NCBI GenBank assembly: GCA_039029935.1
Contig: JBCCFC010000531.1
Location: 1 to 8,799 of the forward strand
Source: G039029935 sp039029935
Lineage (GTDB): Bacteria > Chloroflexota > Anaerolineae > Caldilineales > Caldilineaceae
DNA: 8,799 nucleotides
Direction: 5' to 3'
This document shows, piece after piece, positions 1 through 5,600 of this stretch; within the stretch, counting starts at the first letter, position 1, and each line of letters begins with the position of its first letter. Both the position numbers and the translations under genes were made by a program. The notes under the pieces were generated by a model. It was not told the DNA's origin. It worked only from the letters and a program-made list of their open reading frames with translations, and ran no database searches.

Positions 1-81
1 GCGCGCAATATGAACCACACGTTCATCTAGTTCTTCGCGATCTTCACGCTCGCGATCTCGTCTACGTTCTCTTCGTGCCAT
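1..81 (-). CDS. rpsE: 30S ribosomal protein S5, N-terminal part
   Basis: Only the first 27 codons lie in the window; the gene continues beyond position 1. S5 belongs to the 30S body, near the decoding site and the mRNA entry channel, and contributes to translational accuracy. The visible peptide starts MARRERRRDRE and ends ELDERVVHIAR. The last part matches the short segment (ERVV.I.R) that precedes the double-stranded-RNA-binding fold in S5. The stretch before it is almost all Arg, Asp and Glu. The ATG at 81 follows only a weak purine-rich SD (AGAGAAAG), unlike most genes here. It lies 75 bases downstream of L18, the normal spc order. The call rests on position plus this short match, since the S5 core is outside the window. 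Confidence 0.85.
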   Translation of the reverse strand, partial: MARRERRRDREREDREELDERVVHIAR

Positions 82-156
82 ATTCTTTCTCTATCTATAC
101 TATAGTTGATTACGCCCAGACATCAGCTTTACAGACGAAAATCAACCTAATTGACT

Positions 157-519
157 CTAAAATTCCAACCCTGCTTCGCGGCTCGCATCCGCAAGGGCCT
201 TAATTTTGCCATGATATGCATAGCCACCACGATCAAAGACAACCTTCTCGATGCCTTTCTCCTTTGCACGCTCTGCAACAAGACGCCCGACAACCTTTGC
301 ATTGTCCAGTGGAGACGATGACTCTTCAGACTGTACTTGTTGATCCAACGTTGACGCAGATACCAATGTATGTCCAACTGTGTCGTCGATGACCTGAGCA
401 TAGATATGATTGATACTGCGATAGACATTCAATCGTGGTCGCTCGGTTGTTCCGTGTACTTTGCGTCGCACACGAACATGGCGGCGTTTGCGCGCCTGTG
501 AGCGATTCTCTCTCGCCAT
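157..519 (-). CDS. rplR: 50S ribosomal protein L18
   Basis: L18 binds 5S rRNA with L5 and helps attach it to the central protuberance of the 50S subunit. The 120-residue product is of normal family length. It has a basic N-terminus (ARKRRHVRVRRKVHG), the family core ERPRLNVYRS followed by HIYAQVIDD and HTLVSASTLD, a middle segment with VVGRLVAERAKEKGI, and the typical ending FDRGGYAYHGKIKALADA then REAGLEF. The ATG at 519 has a strong SD (AGGAAGAGG) about 6 to 8 bases upstream. It sits between L6 (36-base gap) and S5 (75-base gap), as expected in an spc operon. Nothing in it looks damaged. Confidence 0.97.
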   Translation of the reverse strand: MARENRSQARKRRHVRVRRKVHGTTERPRLNVYRSINHIYAQVIDDTVGHTLVSASTLDQQVQSEESSSPLDNAKVVGRLVAERAKEKGIEKVVFDRGGYAYHGKIKALADASREAGLEF

Positions 520-555
520 AGTGTGTACCTCTTCCTATTTCTGCCGGACTAGCTG

Positions 556-1107
556 CTATTGAGCCTTACCCGATTTACCAGCTTTCAAACGCACATACTC
601 GCCTTCATAGCGAATGCCTTTGCCTTTATATGGCTCTGGTGGTCGCTCTTTACGGATAACAGCCGCCAACTCACCAACGGCACACTTGTCGATACCGGAT
701 ACCACAAAACTGCGACCATCCTTGGCAACGTCAAATGAAATATCTTTTGACGGTGGTTCATACATCACAGGGTGGCTTTTGCCCACTTGCAACACAAGAT
801 TCTTGCCCTTTTGTTCAGCACGATACCCAACACCATGTACTTCAAGACGCTTTGAAAAGCCTTGTGACACGCCAAGCACCATATTATTTAGCAGCGCACG
901 GGTTAATCCATGTTGCGCTCTGTGATGGCGTAAATCCGTCGGTCGTTTTACCTCAAGATGACCATTTTCTTGAGTGATCTCCATATCTGGGCTAAAGTTT
1001 TGGGTCAACTCACCTTTTGGCCCTTTAATTGTAACGTAATTTCCCTTTTCCACCTTGATGGTCACATTTTTTGGAACTGGGATAGGTGCTTTTCCTACAC
1101 GAGACAT
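556..1107 (-). CDS. rplF: 50S ribosomal protein L6
   Basis: L6 binds 23S rRNA near the sarcin-ricin loop and the factor-binding site of the 50S subunit. From the ATG at 1107 the product has 183 residues and starts MSRVGKAPIPVP, the classic L6 opening. Two repeats of the L6 fold are visible: the first covers about residues 10-80 (VTIKGPKGELTQNFSP), the second about 85-165 (LEVHGVGYRAEQKGKNLVLQ). The conserved C-terminal signature EPYKGKGIRYEGE lies near residues 157-169. The frame stays open to a TTG at 1113, but the SD (AAGGA) would be only one base from that codon and is seven bases from the ATG, so I chose the ATG. S8 ends 18 bases upstream. Confidence 0.97.
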   Translation of the reverse strand: MSRVGKAPIPVPKNVTIKVEKGNYVTIKGPKGELTQNFSPDMEITQENGHLEVKRPTDLRHHRAQHGLTRALLNNMVLGVSQGFSKRLEVHGVGYRAEQKGKNLVLQVGKSHPVMYEPPSKDISFDVAKDGRSFVVSGIDKCAVGELAAVIRKERPPEPYKGKGIRYEGEYVRLKAGKSGKAQ

Positions 1108-1113
1108 AATCAA

Positions 1114-1119
1114 TTCCTT
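1114..1119 (-). promoter_or_regulatory. SD that fixes the L6 start
   Basis: On the minus strand this reads AAGGAA. Seven bases separate AAGGA from the ATG at 1107, while the in-frame TTG at 1113-1111 is too close to be used. It supports the start that gives the usual L6 N-terminus MSRVGK. Confidence 0.8.
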
Positions 1120-1125
1120 ATCAGA

Positions 1126-1521
1126 CTACCAGATATTACAGATGATTTCGCCACCGACTTTCGCCTTACGTGCTTGACGTCCCGTCAATAAGCCCTGTGG
1201 CGTAGACAGAATATTGATGCCTAAGCCGCTCCGTACCCAAGGCACATCTGAGTAGCCAGAGTATATACGACGACCTGGCTTGCTCACACGTTCCATTCCT
1301 GTAATAACAGAATCACCTTTGCCTGTGTATTTTAAGTCGATAATCAACTTTGGTTGCGGTTTATCATCCGTAACAACAAATCGCTCGATAAATCCTTCAT
1401 GATAGAGGATTTTCGCAATACTCGCTTTAATCTTCGAGCTAGGCATAACCACCTGTCGATGTTCAATCATGGTAGCATTACGAATTCGAGTCAACATATC
1501 CGCAATTGGATCACTTAGCAT
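1126..1521 (-). CDS. rpsH: 30S ribosomal protein S8
   Basis: S8 binds the central domain of 16S rRNA (helix 21 region) and organises the 30S platform. In E. coli it also represses spc operon translation. The 131-residue product has normal length and starts MLSDPIADMLTRIRNA, a hallmark S8 opening. The C-terminal RNA-binding domain ends GLGINILSTPQGLLTGRQ followed by ARKAKVGGEIICNIW; family members usually have GGGI.ILST and end in a C.W-type tail, so both are recognisable here. The ATG at 1521 has SD GAGGT six bases away. The 187-base gap upstream is the longest in the operon and contains the inserted palindromic element, whose near edge is about 45 bases from this start codon. Confidence 0.97.
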   Translation of the reverse strand: MLSDPIADMLTRIRNATMIEHRQVVMPSSKIKASIAKILYHEGFIERFVVTDDKPQPKLIIDLKYTGKGDSVITGMERVSKPGRRIYSGYSDVPWVRSGLGINILSTPQGLLTGRQARKAKVGGEIICNIW

Positions 1522-1566
1522 TATTTTACCTCAACAACTTCACCACTCTGTCGCCCAAATTTCCCC

Positions 1567-1644
1567 ATTTTGTCATTCCTGCGAAGGCAGGAATCCATCT
1601 TCGTTCATCGGTGTGGATTCCTGCCTTCGCAGGAATGACAAAAT
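1567..1644. repeat. MITE-like palindrome with perfect 31-bp arms
   Basis: Positions 1567-1597 and 1614-1644 are exact reverse complements, 31 bases each, around a 16-base loop (1598-1613). Each arm is itself a small palindrome: ATTCCTGC, a four-base loop, then GCAGGAAT (1575-1594 and 1617-1636). The core TCATTCCTGCG...GGAATCCA resembles palindromic repeats dispersed in many bacterial genomes. The plus-strand translation across it also gives SCEGRNPSSF and DSCLRRNDK, peptide strings that recur in spurious hypothetical proteins made from such repeats. I see no clear target-site duplication and no T-run that would make it an intrinsic terminator. It would form a very stable hairpin in the operon mRNA between S14 and S8. 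The family assignment is from memory; the inverted repeat is read directly. Confidence 0.88.
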
Positions 1645-1708
1645 AACCATTGTTTGGTTAACAGAATATTAACTGTCCAAACGGTTTCGACCGATGTGTT
1701 CGCTTGTT

Positions 1709-1891
1709 CTACCAACTTGATTTGACAACGCCAGGGATATTGCCTTTGGCGGCCTCATGTCGAAAACAGATACGACATAGTCCAAAACGGCGCATGTAAG
1801 CACGTGGGCGGCCACACATTTGGCAGCGATTGACAACCCGAACCGCATACTTTCGTTTGGTTTCACGGGCTATCATTGATTTTTTTGCCAT
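1709..1891 (-). CDS. rpsN: 30S ribosomal protein S14, zinc-binding (type Z) form
   Basis: S14 belongs to the 30S head and contacts S3, S10 and 16S rRNA late in assembly. At 60 residues this is the short zinc-ribbon form. Two CxxC pairs are present, C23-C26 (RCQMCGRPR) and C39-C42 (LCRICFRHE). They can hold one zinc ion; the longer form without zinc lacks them. The start MAKKSMIARE and the end GVVKSSW match the family. The ATG at 1891 has SD GAGGA shortly upstream, and L5 ends 17 bases before it. It is the only S14 copy in this window; whether the genome also holds a zinc-independent copy cannot be seen here. Confidence 0.97.
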   Translation of the reverse strand: MAKKSMIARETKRKYAVRVVNRCQMCGRPRAYMRRFGLCRICFRHEAAKGNIPGVVKSSW

Positions 1892-1908
1892 AATTTTCCT
1901 CGTTTATC

Positions 1909-2487
1909 CTATGACCGCTTGAACGGCATTTCCATTAATGCCAACATCCGGCGAGATTCCTCATCGGTTTTTGCAGTCGTCACAATCGTGACTTCTAAGC
2001 CACGAATTTTATCAATTTGATCGTAATCAATTTCAGGGAAAACTAGTTGCTCGCGCAAACCAATACTATAGTTCCCACGTCCATCAAACGAGTCTGGCGA
2101 TATACCTTGGAAGTCACGTTGACGAGGCAAAACAACATTGATCAGACGATCCAAAAAGTCCCACATGCGATTGCCACGTAGCGTCACCTTTGCGCCAATA
2201 TTAACGCCTTCACGCAATTTATAGTTCGCAATCGACTTACGGGCCTTGGTCACAACAGGTTTCTGACCAGTCATAATCATTAAATCACCTGTTGCGGCTT
2301 CAACCGCTTTATTGTTTTGCAGTGCTTCACCAAGACCAATATTGACAGCGATTTTTTCGATTCTTGGAACCTGCATGACATTTGTATAACTAAACTCTTT
2401 CATCAATGCAGGTAGAATTTCATCTTTATATCTTTGTTTCATTCGTGGGACTGGAGCCGGACTCGCTTGCCCATTACTTTCACTCAT
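1909..2487 (-). CDS. rplE: 50S ribosomal protein L5
   Basis: L5 binds 5S rRNA, helps place it in the central protuberance, and contacts the P-site tRNA and the 30S head. From the ATG at 2487 the product has 192 residues, slightly longer than the usual 178-180. Family blocks are clear: RYKDEILPALMKEF, VMQVPRIEKIAVNIGLGEA, TGQKPVVTKARKSIANYKLR, then IGAKVTLRGNRMWDFLDRL, and a C-terminal LEVTIVTTAKTDEESRRML. The extra length is a 15-residue N-terminal segment rich in Ser, Pro, Ala and Gln, before MKQRYKDE. The SD GAGGGG seven bases from the ATG supports this start over an upstream in-frame TTG at 2508 and over the later ATG before KQRYKDE. The 158-base spacer upstream is unusually long. Confidence 0.96.
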   Translation of the reverse strand: MSESNGQASPAPVPRMKQRYKDEILPALMKEFSYTNVMQVPRIEKIAVNIGLGEALQNNKAVEAATGDLMIMTGQKPVVTKARKSIANYKLREGVNIGAKVTLRGNRMWDFLDRLINVVLPRQRDFQGISPDSFDGRGNYSIGLREQLVFPEIDYDQIDKIRGLEVTIVTTAKTDEESRRMLALMEMPFKRS

Positions 2488-2645
2488 ATTCAAACCCCTC
2501 GCCCGCAAACACCGATGTGTACGGTATCAGGTCAGGCTGGTAACTTATAATTCAAGACAAATCTTCAAATAAAAATTTGTTTTTTTTGATATTCAGACAA
2601 GAATCAATCTATAAAGAACAATTCTTGGACATGATATAGTTCACG
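2488..2645 (-). other. Long AT-rich L24-L5 spacer
   Basis: This 158-base spacer holds no gene. It contains a 7-bp inverted repeat (CAAGAAT at 2598-2604, ATTCTTG at 2621-2627) and a nested 5-bp one (2614-2618 with 2622-2626). There are also alternative AT-only stems (ACAAAT 2557-2562 or CAAAT 2566-2570 with ATTTG 2575-2579) next to an eight-T run at 2580-2587. In E. coli the S8 repressor site of spc mRNA lies at this L24-L5 junction, so a control role is conceivable here. I did not find a convincing S8-site mimic or promoter by eye. Confidence 0.5.
2495..2500 (-). promoter_or_regulatory. SD that fixes the L5 start
   Basis: On the minus strand this reads GAGGGG and lies seven bases before the ATG at 2487. 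The upstream TTG at 2508-2506 has no purine-rich SD, so the longer N-terminus is unlikely. Confidence 0.75.
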
Positions 2646-3005
2646 TTATTCTGTCGGTTTTGGCAATGGTGTCCCTGTGCGTCGATCAACACGGGTCTTT
2701 TCACCGTTGTCAGAAACGGTATACCCAGTACGCGTTGGTTCATCATCCGAGCCGATAAGCATGACATTACTGATATGAATCGGTGATTCACGCTCAATGC
2801 GACCTGTTTGTGTACTAACTTGAGTTCGCCCTTGGTGTTTAATCGACATCCGCACACCGGAGACTACAACATACACCCGATTGGGGTCATATGATCCGTC
2901 AGTATTCTTTTTGCGAATTACATTTAAAACTTCGCCGCGTTCCCCTTTGTCATTGCCCGCAATGACTTCGACCTGATCGCCACGACAAATTTTAAGTTTT
3001 GACAT
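2646..3005 (-). CDS. rplX: 50S ribosomal protein L24
   Basis: L24 is one of the first proteins to bind 23S rRNA and initiates 50S assembly; it sits near the exit of the peptide tunnel. The 119-residue product starts MSKLKICRGDQVEVIAGND. Residues 6-30 form the KOW motif (GDQVEVIAGNDKGERGEVL). The middle is basic, with VVVSGVRMSIKHQGRT and the family segment ESPIHISNVMLI. The C-terminal part, about residues 86-119, with RTGYTVSDNGEKTRVDRRTG, is hydrophilic and makes the protein slightly longer than the usual 102-105. The ATG at 3005 has SD GAGGT six bases away. It lies 22 bases after L14 and 158 bases before L5. Confidence 0.97.
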   Translation of the reverse strand: MSKLKICRGDQVEVIAGNDKGERGEVLNVIRKKNTDGSYDPNRVYVVVSGVRMSIKHQGRTQVSTQTGRIERESPIHISNVMLIGSDDEPTRTGYTVSDNGEKTRVDRRTGTPLPKPTE

Positions 3006-3027
3006 TTCTGAACCTCACTCAACTTTT

Positions 3028-3396
3028 CTATAGAACCTCTGGTGCTAAAGAAACAATACGCATGTATCCACCTTCGCGGAGTTCCCGTGCAACAGGTCCA
3101 AAAATGCGTGTACCTCTTGGGGCCTTCCCCTCATCAATAATCACTGCCGCATTTTCATCAAAACGGATGTAGCTACCATCACCTCGGCGCAAAGGCCGCT
3201 TTGTACGTACAACTACAGCGCGGACAATATCACCTTTTTTGACACTGCCATTGGGTGCAGCCGCTTTGACGCTTGCAACAATCTCATCGCCTACCGAAGC
3301 ATAGCGACGAACACTGCCACCTTTAACTTGAATGGTCGCTAATTCTCTTGCCCCTGTATTGTCGGCAACTTTTAGACGACTTTCTAACTGAATCAT
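3028..3396 (-). CDS. rplN: 50S ribosomal protein L14
   Basis: L14 lies at the subunit interface, binds 23S rRNA and takes part in bridges to 16S rRNA. It is also the docking site of the silencing factor RsfS in bacteria. The 122 residues match the family length exactly. Diagnostic blocks are MIQLESRLKVADNTGAREL at the start, VGDEIVASVKAAAPNG, VRAVVVRTKRPLRRGDGSYI, then FDENAAVIID, and the ending GTRIFGPVARELR followed by MRIVSLAPEVL. The ATG at 3396 has SD AAGGA six bases away. S17 ends 49 bases upstream and L24 starts 22 bases downstream. It is an ordinary, well-conserved member. Confidence 0.98.
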   Translation of the reverse strand: MIQLESRLKVADNTGARELATIQVKGGSVRRYASVGDEIVASVKAAAPNGSVKKGDIVRAVVVRTKRPLRRGDGSYIRFDENAAVIIDEGKAPRGTRIFGPVARELREGGYMRIVSLAPEVL

Positions 3397-3432
3397 GATT
3401 TATCCTTGATTATAGAATAGCCCTTTTGAGCA

Positions 3433-3449
3433 ATAGTAGATCATACTAT
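3433..3449 (-). repeat. Small palindrome overlapping the S17 stop
   Basis: ATAGTA (3433-3438) and TACTAT (3444-3449) are inverted copies around a five-base loop. The right arm includes the S17 stop codon (3446-3448). The stem is short and AT-rich, so any hairpin in the mRNA would be weak, and no T-run follows it. Confidence 0.35.
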
Positions 3450-3733
3450 GCAACAAATTCAGAGCGTTCAAGAATACCATCAAGCATAAATCGTTTCTGC
3501 TTACTCATAGGGCGACACTCCTTGATCCGGACAGTATCTCCCTCTCTCGCAGAATTTTCTTCATCGTGGGCTTTATACTTTTTGTGTAGCTTGATGACTT
3601 TCCCATAAAGTGGGTGACGTGTAACACGCTCGACGGTGACAACAATTGTTTTATCCATCTTGTCACTTGTTACAGACCCAATCAATGTTTTATAGATTTT
3701 TTGATCTGATGTCTTATTTACATTCTTCGACAT
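3446..3733 (-). CDS. rpsQ: 30S ribosomal protein S17
   Basis: S17 is an OB-fold primary binder of the 5' domain of 16S rRNA and stabilises the 30S body. The 95-residue product has the family blocks KTLIGSVTSDKMDKTIVV, VERVTRHPLYGKVI, KYKAHDEENSAREGDTVRI and ECRPMSKQKRF. About ten residues (MSKNVNKTSDQK) precede the OB fold, a slight extension over the usual 80-88 residues. The ATG at 3733 is preceded by SD AAAGGG, which overlaps the L29 stop region. The gap to L29 is only 11 bases, so the two are probably translationally coupled. Confidence 0.97.
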   Translation of the reverse strand: MSKNVNKTSDQKIYKTLIGSVTSDKMDKTIVVTVERVTRHPLYGKVIKLHKKYKAHDEENSAREGDTVRIKECRPMSKQKRFMLDGILERSEFVA

Positions 3734-3744
3734 TCTGTATCCCT

Positions 3745-3948
3745 TTAAGCATCAAATTCTGCCAATTCGCGCTCGCGCAAGATGGTCTTGATTCGAGCAA
3801 CCTGTTTCTTGACAAAGCCAACACGTGATGTGTTCTTCAATTGTCCAGATGATTTTTGAAAGCGTAAATTGAACAGTTCTTGATACGATTCATCTAACAT
3901 TGTCGCGAGTTCACTACTTGTTCGATCTCGCAATTCACTTGCATTCAT
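3745..3948 (-). CDS. rpmC: 50S ribosomal protein L29
   Basis: L29 is a small two-helix protein beside L23 at the tunnel exit, where nascent-chain factors dock. The 67-residue product fits the family. Its first helix covers about residues 4-33 (ELRDRTSSELATMLDES, then YQELFNLRFQ), and the second holds RVGFVKKQVARIKTILRERE. The loop segment QKSSGQLKNTSRV between them is the usual L29 signature. The ATG at 3948 has SD AAGGGG seven bases away. It lies between L16 (77-base spacer with palindromes) and S17 (11 bases). Confidence 0.96.
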   Translation of the reverse strand: MNASELRDRTSSELATMLDESYQELFNLRFQKSSGQLKNTSRVGFVKKQVARIKTILRERELAEFDA

Positions 3949-3999
3949 GACAGTTCCCCTTAACCGCTCAATCCCTTAGTGATAGCCGCGTCATATGTA

Positions 4000-4030
4000 A
4001 TAGCGACGCTATATATCATAGCGCGCTATG
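4000..4030 (-). repeat. Pair of related palindromes at the L16 stop
   Basis: Two near-identical palindromes stand side by side: ATAGCG-A-CGCTAT at 4000-4012 and the perfect CATAGCGCGCTATG at 4017-4030, four bases apart. The second overlaps the L16 stop codon at 4026-4028. A further related piece (ATAGCCGCG) begins near 3982, and GCGTC (3988-3992) is complementary to GACGC (4005-4009). Several mutually exclusive RNA hairpins are therefore possible in the L16-L29 spacer. There is no adjacent T-run, so I do not call a terminator. Confidence 0.6.
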
Positions 4031-4451
4031 CGGATGTAGGGATATCCTCGCGTATAATAAATTGAGTACGCAGTGGCAGTTTATGTGCGGCAAGACGTAA
4101 TGCTTCTCTTGCTGTCGCCTCATCCACGCCAGCAAGCTCAAACATCACGCGCCCAGGTTTCACCCGCGCAACGTAATATTCTAGACTACCCTTACCAGAA
4201 CCCATACGAGTTTCAGCGGCGCGTTTGGTGTAAGGTTTGTCCGGAAAGATACGAATCCAAACTTTACCACCACGGCGAATGTAGCGCATAATCGCACGGC
4301 GTGCCGACTCAATTTGACGGCTTGTAATATAGTGCGCCTCAACAGCCTGTAAGCCGTAGATCCCAAACGTAACCGTATTGCCCCGCTGGGCCATGCCTTT
4401 CATGCGGCCTCGCATTGCCTTGCGATGTTTTGTTCTTCTCGGCATTAACAT
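4026..4451 (-). CDS. rplP: 50S ribosomal protein L16
   Basis: L16 sits near the A site and the peptidyl-transferase centre and is needed late in 50S maturation. The 141-residue product starts MLMPRRTKHRKAMRGRMKG, a typical L16 opening. Other blocks are VTFGIYGLQAVEAHYITSRQ, ARRAIMRYIRRGGKVWIRIF, TRMGSGKGSLEYYVARVKPG and FELAGVDEATAREALRLAAH. Arg82 in RMGSGKG corresponds to the arginine that is hydroxylated in E. coli L16. Two in-frame ATGs exist (4451 and 4445). SD GGAGG lies seven bases before the first, and the family usually has two residues before the Pro, so I chose 4451. S3 ends 62 bases upstream. Confidence 0.97.
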   Translation of the reverse strand: MLMPRRTKHRKAMRGRMKGMAQRGNTVTFGIYGLQAVEAHYITSRQIESARRAIMRYIRRGGKVWIRIFPDKPYTKRAAETRMGSGKGSLEYYVARVKPGRVMFELAGVDEATAREALRLAAHKLPLRTQFIIREDIPTSA

Positions 4452-4513
4452 AATAATTCCTCCGCTAGGTTTCTTCTCCTAAGACTCTATCCTAAAGCTC
4501 TTTATCCGAGTCC

Positions 4514-5185
4514 CTATGACTGAGCCTCATCAGCAAAACGAGCATGGAATTCTTCGCCAGGCATAACCTCACCACGATATATCCACACTTTGATGCCTGT
4601 CACACCAAATGTTGTGTTCGCTTCGGCTGTGCCATAGTCAATATCAGCCCGTAACGTGTGTCTCGGAATTCGGCCATCGCGAACACTGTCGATACGTCCC
4701 ATATCAGCACCACCAAGCCGCCCCGAAGCCGTGATCATAATGCCTTCTGCACCAGAACGCATTGTCTTTTGAACCGCCTGCTTCATGGCACGACGCCAAC
4801 TCACACGACGTTCTAGCTGTTCGGCAATGCTTTCGGCAACCAAACGAGAATCTAACTCTGGCTTTGAAATCTCGCGAACATCAATCTTAACCTTTTTACT
4901 GGTTAAATCTTGCAGATTAGTTCGTAGCTGATTGACACTTGCACCTTTGCGGCCAATGATGACGCCAGGTCGAGCCGTATCAATAATCACATGAACCTGA
5001 TTGGGCTGACGCTCAATTTCAATATTGCTGATACCAGCATTCGGAATATCACGCCAAATCATCTCTCGAATGTCGCGATCTTCTTTTAGCTGCTCCGTAT
5101 ACGTCCGACCGCTAGCGAACCAGCGGCTCTTATGTTCCTTAATAATGCCCAGCCGAAATCCAGTTGGATGTACTTTGCGCCCCAA
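4514..5185 (-). CDS. rpsC: 30S ribosomal protein S3, TTG start
   Basis: S3 lies in the 30S head and lines the mRNA entry channel with S4 and S5. The 223-residue product starts (M)GRKVHPTGFRLGIIKEHKS, the conserved S3 opening, but the first codon is TTG, not ATG. A strong SD (AAGGAGGG) ends four bases before it. The KH domain covers about residues 40-105, with its GxxG loop as GRKG at 78-81 (RPGVIIGRKGASV). The C-terminal domain holds GRLGGADMGRID (155-166) and TFGVTGIKVWIYRGEV (192-207). The tail after residue 208 is short and acidic. L22 ends 23 bases upstream, and the SD lies within that gap. Confidence 0.97.
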   Translation of the reverse strand: MGRKVHPTGFRLGIIKEHKSRWFASGRTYTEQLKEDRDIREMIWRDIPNAGISNIEIERQPNQVHVIIDTARPGVIIGRKGASVNQLRTNLQDLTSKKVKIDVREISKPELDSRLVAESIAEQLERRVSWRRAMKQAVQKTMRSGAEGIMITASGRLGGADMGRIDSVRDGRIPRHTLRADIDYGTAEANTTFGVTGIKVWIYRGEVMPGEEFHARFADEAQS

Positions 5186-5189
5186 GCGG

Positions 5190-5197
5190 CCCTCCTT
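5190..5197 (-). promoter_or_regulatory. Strong SD before the TTG start of S3
   Basis: The minus strand reads AAGGAGGG, close to the full anti-SD complement. It lies four to five bases before TTG at 5185-5183, with no ATG at a useful distance. It confirms that translation starts at TTG, so that S3 begins with its usual GRKVHP sequence. Confidence 0.88.
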
Positions 5198-5208
5198 TTT
5201 AATTCTAA

Positions 5209-5586
5209 TTAATCGTCATCATCGAAATCAAAGTCGTCATCATCGTCAAACTCATATTGCTCTTCTAAGATGACTGTGATGTGCGAAGAACGGCGAAGCC
5301 ATGGCTTGAAACGGCCACGTGCGCCAAATCTTCGCCACTTTCGGGTTGGTGCTTCATCAGCAAAAATTTGGGTGATGTACATATCTTCGGATTCAAGACC
5401 GAAGTTTTCTGTTGCATTTGCCAGCGCACTTTTAACGGTTTTATGAACTTCGCGTGCCGCCGCCTGTGGCATATACTTAAGAATCTGCAATGCCTCTTCC
5501 GCTTGGCGACCGCGAACTTCGTTGACAATCCATCGCGTTTTTTGTGCGCTGAGTCCTGTAAATTTGTTGACTGCACGAACTTCCAT
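5209..5586 (-). CDS. rplV: 50S ribosomal protein L22 with an Asp-rich C-terminal tail
   Basis: L22 contacts all 23S rRNA domains, and its long beta-hairpin lines the peptide exit tunnel and, with L4, forms the tunnel constriction. The 125-residue product starts MEVRAVNKFTGLSAQKTR. Family blocks include VRGRQAEEALQILKYMPQAA and KSALANATENFGL. The hairpin covers about residues 79-101 (APTRKWRRFGARGRFKPWLR), and SHITVILEE follows. After that comes an unusual tail: residues 113-125 consist only of Phe and Asp, with ten Asp and three Phe. Most L22 proteins end near residue 110-113, so the tail looks like an addition. The ATG at 5586 has AAGGG five bases away and GAGGT just before it. S19 ends 14 bases upstream. 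Confidence 0.97.
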   Translation of the reverse strand: MEVRAVNKFTGLSAQKTRWIVNEVRGRQAEEALQILKYMPQAAAREVHKTVKSALANATENFGLESEDMYITQIFADEAPTRKWRRFGARGRFKPWLRRSSHITVILEEQYEFDDDDDFDFDDDD

Positions 5587-5600
5587 GTTTTCCCTTACCT

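Noticed and set aside
1567..1644. The palindrome as an intrinsic transcription terminator
   Set aside because: Neither strand has a T-run just after the stem, and S8, L6, L18 and S5 downstream need read-through, as no clear promoter was found between the stem and S8.
1469..1672. Plus-strand open frame running through the S8 start and the palindrome
   Set aside because: It overlaps S8 antisense, and its translation (HSCEGRNPSS, DSCLRRNDK) is the typical spurious peptide from this kind of repeat. It has no family resemblance to a real protein.
1669..1866. Second minus-strand frame over S14
   Set aside because: It is out of frame with S14, which has both CxxC zinc pairs and a proper SD. The shifted frame has no family match.
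2566..2587. Plus-strand intrinsic terminator (AT stem followed by eight T)
   Set aside because: The stem is only five AT-rich pairs and no plus-strand gene ends here. On the operon strand the tract is A-rich, so it cannot terminate the mRNA.
3397..3445. Internal promoter with TATAAT before L14
   Set aside because: A TATAAT is present on the minus strand near 3410, but no acceptable -35 lies at 16-18 bases. A chance match in an AT-rich spacer is more likely.
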